From Cyrtodaria siliqua (Eukaryota > Mollusca > Bivalvia > Adapedonta > Hiatellidae): a stretch of DNA of 64,000 nt. Shown piece after piece: positions 55,701-64,000 of this stretch; the first letter of the stretch is position 1; the number at the start of each line of letters is the position of its first letter. The DNA lies in NCBI GenBank assembly GCA_037043455.1, contig JAWPHD010005080.1, positions 1 to 64,000 on the forward strand, given 5' to 3'. The translations under genes and the position numbers were made by a program. The notes under the pieces were generated by a model. The model was not told the DNA's origin. It did not search any database and was given only the letters and a program-made list of their open reading frames with translations.

Positions 55701-58700
55701 TCTTTTCTGATATTGTTTGACAGACTATGATGGCTTTTCTCGTATTGTGGAACAGACTGTAAATGCTTTTCTGATATTGTGGAACAGACTGTGAATGCTT
55801 TTTTGATATTGTTGGACAGACTATATGGCTTTCTGGTATTGTGGAATAGACTGTGAATGCTTTTTTGGTATTGTGGTACATACTGTGAATGCTTTTCTGG
55901 TATTGTGGTACAGACTGTGAATGCTTTTCTGGTATTGTGGTACATACTGTGAATGCTTTTCTGGTATTGTGGAACAGACTGTGAATGCTTTTTCCGGATT
56001 GTGGAACAGACAGAATGCTTTTCTGATATTGAGAAACAGACTGTGAATGCTTTTCTGGTATTGTGGAACAGACTGTTAATGTTTTTCTGATATTGTGGAA
56101 CAGACTGTGAATGCTTTTCTGATATTCTGGGACAGACTATAGGGCTTTTTTGATATTGTGGAAACTACTGTGAATGCTTTTCTGGTATTGTGGTAAAGAC
56201 AGAATGCTTTTCTGGTATTGTGAAACAGACTGTTAATGCTTTTCTGGTATTGTGGAACAGACTGTAAATGCATTTCTGGTATTGTGGAACAGACTGTGAA
56301 TGCTTTCTGGTATTGTGGACAGACTGTGAATGATTTCCTACTATTGTGGAACAGACTGTGAATGCTTTCTGGTATTGTGGACAAATTGTGAATGCTTTTC
56401 TGGTATTGTGGACAGACTGTGAATGCTTTTCTGGATTGCGGAACAGACTGTGAATGCTTTTCTGATATTGTGGAACAGACTGTGAATGCTTTTCTGGATT
56501 GCGGAACAGACGGTAAATGCTTTTCTGATATTGTGGAACAGACTGTGAATGCTTTTCTTATATTGTGGGACTGTTTATATGGCTTTTCTGGTATTGCGGA
56601 ACAGACTGTGAATGCTTTTCTGGTATTGGGGAACAGACTGTGAATGCTTTTCTGGTATTGTGAAACAGACTGTGAATTCTTTTCTGATATTGTTTGACAG
56701 ACTATGATGGCTTTTCCCGTATTGTGGAACAGACTGTAAATGCTTTTCTGATATTGTGGAACAGACTGTGAATGCTTTTCTGATATTGTGCGACAGACTA
56801 TATGGCTTTTCTGGTATTGTGGAACAGACTGTGAATGCTTTTTTGGTATTGTGGTACATACTGTGAATGCTTTTCTGGTATTGTGGTACAGACTGCGAAT
56901 GCTTTTCTGGTATTGTGGTACATACTGTGAATGCTTTTCTGGTATTGTGGAACAGACTGTGAATGCTTTTCCGGATTGTGGAACAGACAGAATGCTTTTC
57001 TGGTATTGAGAAACAGACTGTGAATGCTTTTCTGGTATTGTGGAACAGACTGTAAATGCTTTTCTGATATTGTGGAACAGACTGTGAATGCTTTTCCGGA
57101 TTGTGGAACAGACAGAATGCTTTTCTGGTATTGAGAAACATACTGTGAATGCTTTTCTGGTATTGTGGTACAGACTGTGAATGCTTTTCTGGTATTGTGG
57201 TACATACTGTGAATGCTTTTCTGGTATTGTGGAACAGACTGTGAATGCTTTTCCGGATTGTGGAACAGACAGAATGCTTTTCTGGTATTGAGAAACAGAC
57301 TGTGAATGCTTTTCTGGTATTGTGGAACAGACTGTAAATGCTTTTCTGATATTGTGGAACAGACTGTGAATGCTTTTCTGATATTCTGGGACAGACTATA
57401 GGGCTTTTTTGATATTGTGGAAACTACTGTGAATGCTTTTCTGGTATTGTGGTACAGACAGAATGTTTTTCTGGTATTGTGAAACAGACTGTTAATGCTT
57501 TTCTGGTATTGTGGAACAGACTGTGAATGCATTTCTGGTATTGTGGAACAGACTGTGAATGCTTTCTGGTATTGTGGACAGACTGTGAATGATTTCCTAC
57601 TATTGTGGAACAGACTGTGAATGCTTTCTGGTATTGTGGACAAATTGTGAATTCTTTTCTGGTATTGTGGACAGACTGCGAATGCTTTTCTGGATTGCGG
57701 AACAGACTGTGAATGCTTTTCTGATATTGTGGAACAGACTGTGAATGCTTTTCTGGATTGCGGAACAGACGGTAAATCCTTTTCTGATATTGTGGAACAG
57801 ACTGCGAATGCTTTTCTGATATTGTGGGACTGTTTATATGGCTTTTCTGGTATTGCGGAACAGACTGTGAATGCTTTTCTGGTATTGTTGAACATACTGT
57901 GAATGCTTTTCTGGTATTGTGAAACAGACTGTGAATTCTTTTCTGATATTGTTTGACAGACTATGATGGCTTTTCTCGTATTGTGGAACAGACTGTAAAT
58001 GCTTTTCTGATATTGTGGAACAGACTGTGAATGCTTTTCTGATATTGTGGGACAGACTATATGGCTTTTCTGGTATTGTGGAACAGACTGTGAATGCTTT
58101 TCTGGTATTGTGGTACAGACTGTGAATGCTTTTCTGGTATTGTGGGACATACTGTGAATGCTTTTCTGGTATTGTGGAACAGACTGTGAATGCTTTTCCG
58201 GATTGTGGAACAGACAGAATGCTTTTCTGGTATTGAAAAACAGACTCTGAATGCTTTTCTGGTATTGTGGAACAGACTGTAAATGCTTTTCTGATATTGT
58301 GGAACAGACTGTGAATGCTTTTCTGATATTCTGGGACAGACTATAGGGCTTTTTTGATATTGTGGAAACTACTGTGAATGCTTTTCTGGTATTGTGGTAC
58401 AGACAGAATGCTTTTCTGGTATTGTGAAACAGACTGTTAATGCATTTCTGGTATTGTGGAACAGACTGTGAATGCATTTCTGGTATTGTGGAACAGACTG
58501 TGAATGCTTTCTGGTATTGTGGACAGACTGTGAATGATTTCCTACTATTGTGGAACAGACTGTGAATGCTTTCTGGTATTGTGGACAAATTGTGAATGCT
58601 TTTCTGGTATTGTGGACAGACTGTGAATGCTTTTCTGGATTGCGGAACAGACTGTGAATGCTTTTCTGATATTGTGGAACAGACTGTGAATGCTTTTCTG

Positions 58701-60026
58701 GATTGCGGAACAGACGGTCAATGCTTTTCTGATATTGTGGAACAGACTGTGAATGCTTTTCTGATATTGTGGGACTGTTTATATTGCTTTTCTGGTATTG
58801 CGGAACAGACTATGATGGCTTTTCTCGTATTGTGGAACAGACTGTAAATGCTTTTCTGATATTGTGGAACAGACTGTGAATGCTTTTCTGGTATTGTGGA
58901 ACAGACTGTGAATGTTTTTTTGGTATTGTGGTACATACTGTGAATGCTTTTCTGGTATTGTGGTACAGACTGTGAATGCTTTTCTGGTATTGTGGACAGA
59001 CGGTTAATGCTTTTCTGGAGTGTGGAACAGACTGTGAATGCTTTTATGGTATTGTGGGACAGACTGTGAATGCTTTTCTGGTATTCGGTACAGACTGTGA
59101 ATGTTTTTCTTGATTGTGGAACAGACTGTGAATGCTTTCTTGTATTGTGGTACAGACTGTGAATGCTTTTCTGGTATTTTGGTACAGACTGTGAACGCTT
59201 TTCTGGTATATTTGGAACAGACTGTGAACGTTTTTCTGGTATTGTGGTACATTCTGTGAATGCTTTTCTGGTATTGTGGACAGACTGTGAACGCTTTTCT
59301 GGTATCGTGGTACAGACTGAGAATAATTTTCTGGTAATGTGGACAGAATGTGAATGTTTTCCTGGTATTGTGGAACAGACTGTGAATGTTTTCTGGTATT
59401 GTTGACAGACAGTGAATCCTTTTCTGGTATTGTGTACAGACTGTGAATATTTTCTGGATTGCGGAATAGACTGTGAATGCTTTTCTAGTATTGTGGACAG
59501 ACTGTCAATGCTTTTCTGGTATTGTGGTTCTGACTGTGAATTGTTTTCTGGTATTGTGGAACAGACCATACTGTAAATGCTTTTCTGGTATTGTGGCACA
59601 GACTGTGAATTCTTTTCTGGTATTGTTGAACATACTGTGATGCTTTTCTGCTATTGTGGAACAGACTGTGAATGCTTTTCTGGTATTGTGGACAGAATGT
59701 CAATGTTTTCCTGGTATTGTGGAACAGACTGTGAATGTTTTCTGGTATTATGGAAAGACTGTGAATGCTTTTCTGGTATTGTGTACAGACTGTGAATATT
59801 TTCTGGATTGCGGAATAGACTGTGAATGCTTTTCTAGTATTGTGGACAGACTGTCAGTGCTTTTCTAGTATTGTGATACTGACTGTTAATGCTTTTCTGG
59901 TATTGTGGAACAGACTTTGAATGTTTTTCTGGTATTGTGGAACATACTGTGAATGCTTTTCTGGTATTGTGGAACAGACTGTAAATGCTTTTCTGATATT
60001 GTGGAACAGACTGTGAATGCTTTTCT
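58701..60026. repeat. 1,326-bp higher-order repeat, copy 1
   Basis: The block starting at GATTGCGGAACAGACGGTCA recurs at 60,027. Landmarks at 59,163, 59,485 and 59,577 have partners at 60,489, 60,811 and 60,903, all at +1,326. Confidence 0.88.
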
Positions 60027-61290
60027 GGATTGCGGAACAGACGGTCAATGCTTTTCTGATATTGTGGAACAGACTGTGAATGCTTTTCTGATATTGTGGG
60101 ACTGTTTATATGGCTTTTCTGGTATTGCGGAACAGACTATGATGGCTTTTCTCGTATTGTGGAACAGACTGTAAATGCTTTTCTGATATTGTGGAACAGA
60201 CTGTGAATGCTTTTCTGGTATTGTGGAACAGACTGTGAATGTTTTTTGGTATTGTGGTACATACTGTGAATGCTTTTCTGGTATTGTGGTACAGACTGTG
60301 AATGCTTTTCTGGTATTGTGGACAGACGGTAAATGCTTTTCTGGAGTGTGGAACAGACTGTGAATGCTTTTATGGTATTGTGGGACAGACTGTGAATGCT
60401 TTTCTGGTATTCGGTACAGACTGTGAATGTTTTTCTTGATTGTGGAACAGACTGTGAATGCTTTCTTGTATTGTGGTACAGACTGTGAATGCTTTTCTGG
60501 TATTTCGGTACAGACTGTGAACGCTTTTCTGGTATATTTGGAACAGACCGTGAACGTTTTTCTGGTATTGTGGTACATTCTGTGAATGCTTTTCTGGTAT
60601 TGTGGACAGACTGTGAACGCTTTTCTGGTATCGTGGTACAGACTGAGAATAATTTTCTGGTAATGTGGACAGAATGTGAATGTTTTCCTGGTATTGTGGA
60701 ACAGACTGTGAATGTTTTCTGGTATTGTTGACAGACAGTGAATCCTTTTCTGGTATTGTGTACAGACTGTGAATATTTTCTGGATTGCGGAATAGACTGT
60801 GAATGCTTTTCTAGTATTGTGGACAGACTGTCAATGCTTTTCTGGTATTGTGGTTCTGACTGTGAATTGTTTTCTGGTATTGTGGAACAGACCATACTGT
60901 AAATGCTTTTCTGGTATTGTGGCACAGACTGTGAATTCTTTTCTGGTATTGTTGAACATACTGTGATGCTTTTCTGCTATTGTGGAACAGACTGTGAATG
61001 CTTTTCTGGTATTGTGGACAGAATGTCAATGTTTTCCTGGTATTGTGGAACAGACTGTGAATGTTTTCTGGTATTATGGAAAGACTGTGAATGCTTTTCT
61101 GGTATTGTGTACAGACTGTGAATATTTTCTGGATTGCGGAATAGACTGTGAATGCTTTTCTAGTATTGTGGACAGACTGTCAGTGCTTTTCTAGTATTGT
61201 GATACTGACTGTTAATGCTTTTCTGGTATTGTGGCACAGACTGTGAATGTTTTTCTGGTATTGTGGAACATACTCTGAATGCTTTTCTGG
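60027..61290. repeat. 1,326-bp higher-order repeat, copy 2
   Basis: Partner of 58,701-60,026. Similarity fades at about 61,290, where unit order changes. Confidence 0.88.
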
Positions 61291-64000
61291 TATTGTGGTA
61301 CAGACTGTGAATGCTTTTCCGGTATTGTGGAACAGACTCTGAATGCTTTTCTGGTATTGTGGAACAGACTGTAAATGCTTTTCTGATATTGTGGGACAGA
61401 CTATGATGGCTTTTCTGGTATTGTGGAACACACTGTAAATGGTTTTCTGATATTGTGGAACAGACTATGAATGCTTTTCTGATATTGTTGGACAGACTAT
61501 ATGGCTTTTCTGGTATTGTGGAACAGACTGTGAATGCTTTGTTGGTATTGTGGTACAGACTGTGAATGCATTTCTGATATTGTGGTACATACTGTGAATG
61601 CTTTTCTGGTATTGTGGAACAGACTGTGAATGCTTTTCTGGTATTGTGGAACAGACTGTGAATGCTTTTCCGGATTGTGGAACAGACAGAATGCTTTTCT
61701 GGTATTGTGAAACAGACTGTGAATGCTTTTCTAGTATTCTTGAACAGACTGAGAATGCTTTTCTGGTATTGTGGACAGACAGTGAATGTTTGACTGGTAT
61801 TTTGGAACATACTGTGAATGCTTTCTGATATTCTAGACAAACAGACTGTGAATGCTTTTCTGATATTGTGAAACAGACTGAATGCTTTTCTGATATTGTG
61901 GTACAGACCATAAGGCTTTTTTGGTATTGTGGAAAAGACTGTGAATGCTTTTCTGGTATTGTGGTACAGTCTGTGAATGCTTTTCTGGTATTGTGGAACA
62001 GATTGTGAATGCTTTTCTAGTATTTTAGACAGACTGTGTATGTTTTCCTGGTATTGTGGAACAGACTGTGAATGTTTTCTGGTATTGTGGGACAGACTGT
62101 GAATGCTTTTCTCGTATTGTGGACAGACTGTGAATGCTTTTCTGGATTGCGGAATAGACTGTGAATGCTTTTCTGGTATTGTGGACGGACTGTGAATGCT
62201 TTTTTGTTATTGTGGTACTGATTGTGAATGCTTTTCTGGTATTGTGGCACAGACTGTGAATGCTTTTCTAGTATTGTGGAACATACTGTGAATGCTTTTC
62301 TGGTATTGTGGTACAGACTGTGAATTCTTTTCTGGTATTGTAGAACAGACTGTGATTGCTTTTCTGGTATTGTGGAACAGACTATGAATGCTTTTCTGAT
62401 ATTGTGGGACAGACTATGATGGCTTTTCTGGTATTGTGGAACAGACTGTAAATACTTTTCTGATATTGTGGAATAGACTATGAATGCTTTTCTGATATTG
62501 TTGTACAGACTTTATGGCTTTTCTGGTATTGTGGAACAGACTGTGAATGCTTTGTTGGTATTGTGGAACAGACTGTGAATGCTTTTCTGGTATTGTGGAA
62601 CAGACTGTGAATGCTTTTCCGGATTTTGGAACAGCAGAATGCTTTTCTGGTATTGTGAAACAGACTGTGAATGTTTTTCTGGTATTGTGGAACAGACTGT
62701 GAATGCTTTTCTGGTATTGTTGACAGAATGTCAATGTTTTCTTGTTATTGTGGAACAGACTGTGAATGCTTTCTGATATTGTAGACAAACAGACTGTGAA
62801 TGCTTTTCTGATATTGTGAAACAGACTGAATGCTTTTCTGATATTGTGGGACAGACTTTGATGGCTTTTCTGGTATTGTGGAACAGACTGTAAATGCTTT
62901 TCTGATATTGTGGAACAGACTGTGAATGCTTTTCTGATATTCTGGGACAGAACATAGTTTTTTTTTGGTAGTGTGGAAAATACTGTGAATACTTTTCTGG
63001 TATTGTGGTACAGACTGTGAATGCTTTGCTGTTATTGTGGAACAGACTGTGAATGCTTTTCTGGTATTTTGGAACAGACAGAATGCTTTTCTGGTATTGT
63101 GAAACAGACTGTTAATGCCTTTCTGGTATTGTTGAACAGACTGTGAATGCTTTTCTGGTATTGTGGACAGACTGTGAATGTTTTCCTACTATTGTGGAAC
63201 AGACAGTGAATGCTTTCTGGTATTGTGGACAAATTGTGAATGCTTTTCTGGTATTGTGGACAGACTGTGAATGCTTTTCTGGATTCCGGAACAGACTGTG
63301 AATGCTTTTCTGATATTGTGGAACATACTGTGACTGCTTTTCTGATATTGTGGGACAGACTATATGGCTTTTCTGATATTGTGGAACAGACTGTGAATGC
63401 TTTTCTGGATTGCGGAACAGACGGTAAATGCTTTTCTGATATTGTGGAACAGACTGTGAATGCTTTTCTGATATTGTGGGACAGTTTATATGGCTTTTCT
63501 GGTATTGCGGAACAGACGGTGAATGCTTTTCTGGTATTGTGGAACAGACTGTGAATGCTTTTCTGATATTGTGGAACAGACTGTGAATGCTTTTCTGATA
63601 TTGTTTGACAGACTATGATGGCTTTTCTCGTATTGTGGAACAGACTGTAAATGCTTTTCTGATATTGTGGAACAGACTGTGAATGCTTTTCTGATATTGT
63701 GGGACAGACTATATGGCTTTTCTGGTATTGTGGAGCAGACTGTGAATGCTTTTTTGGTATTGTGGTACATACTGTGAATGCTTTTCTGGTATTGTGGAAC
63801 AGACTGTGAATGCTTTTCTGGTATTGTGGGACATACTCTTAATGCTTTTCTGGTATTGTGGATAGACGGGAAATGCTTTTCTGGTATTGTGGAACAGACT
63901 GTGAATGTTTTTATGGTATTGTGGGACAGACTGTGAATGCTTCTCTGTTATTTAGTACAGACTGTGAATGTTTTTCTTGATTGTGGAACAGACTGTGAAT

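Larger units (their letters stand above)
45415..64000 (-). repeat. 32-bp minisatellite, main block (>18.5 kb)
   Basis: Roughly 580 units of the same 32-bp repeat run off the right edge of the window. On the minus strand a frame passes through three phases in 96 bp, giving a 32-residue period composed of KHSQSVPQYQKS, IHSLFHNTRK and AFTVCSTIPE. The longest open run is 596 codons (58,588-56,798), but it has no natural ATG at its start. Plus-strand frames encode Cys-rich DCECFSGIV-type text and are shorter. Units are arranged in higher-order duplications. I see no promoter or splice signals that would make this a gene by itself. Confidence 0.97.

Noticed and set aside
56798..58588. 596-codon minus-strand open frame as a gene
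   Set aside because: It starts with CTG, not ATG, and consists only of minisatellite. Its length is explained by the stop-free repeat.
40713..64000. CRISPR-like regular repeats of about 32 bp
   Set aside because: There are no unique spacers: units abut directly and vary throughout. The setting is a eukaryotic genome with introns, so this is a minisatellite.

Overview
The window is eukaryotic, repeat-rich DNA, most likely from a bivalve or other marine mollusc. This is inferred from spliceosomal introns, tRNA-headed SINEs with a CAAACAAAC-type tail, a Ty3/Gypsy element of the Gmr1-like kind primed by tRNA-Leu, and a death-domain gene. No bacterial features, rRNA genes or free-standing tRNA genes were seen.

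Layout. (1) 1-10,095: a homogeneous satellite of 617-bp units (16 full copies, running off the left edge), each with a TATA-like box and two strong hairpins. (2) 10,096-21,713: non-genic DNA filled with small elements: a cryptic AGATATCT repeat, SINE pieces, TIR-bearing MITE-like elements, a 1,213-bp tandem duplication, fold-back elements, and a 393-bp MITE with a 5-bp target-site duplication. (3) 21,714-36,179: a nested retrotransposon block. An inverted LTR fragment is followed by a pol remnant, then LTR1, internal region 2, LTR2, internal region 3 and LTR3. The element encodes Gag, zinc knuckle, protease and integrase in one frame. The reverse transcriptase-RNase H core is missing from both copies that reach that region, and every copy is broken. 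(4) 36,180-38,034: short repeats and a possible small terminal exon. (5) 38,035-40,374, minus strand: a two-exon gene that splices in frame to a 455-aa protein with a C-terminal death domain. (6) 40,713-64,000: a 32-bp minisatellite lying 5' of that gene. Twice it is interrupted by 818-bp copies of the gene's 5' exon region.

The most interesting structure is the last one. The minisatellite has no stop codon in any frame on the minus strand. Because 32 is not a multiple of 3, a reading frame cycles through all three frames and gives a 32-residue periodic peptide. Both duplicated exon copies (B and C) run in frame from the gene's own ATG into the minisatellite, giving chimeric ORFs of about 359 codons. 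The junctions share a short TTCTGG match with the repeat. The second notable pattern is a small hairpin module present in the 617-bp satellite and at two dispersed sites (about 19.1 kb and inside the death-domain gene's intron); one stem pair has changed in a compensatory way.

Limits: everything here was read by eye. Percent identities, domain scores and expression could not be measured. The organism and element-family assignments are inferences.
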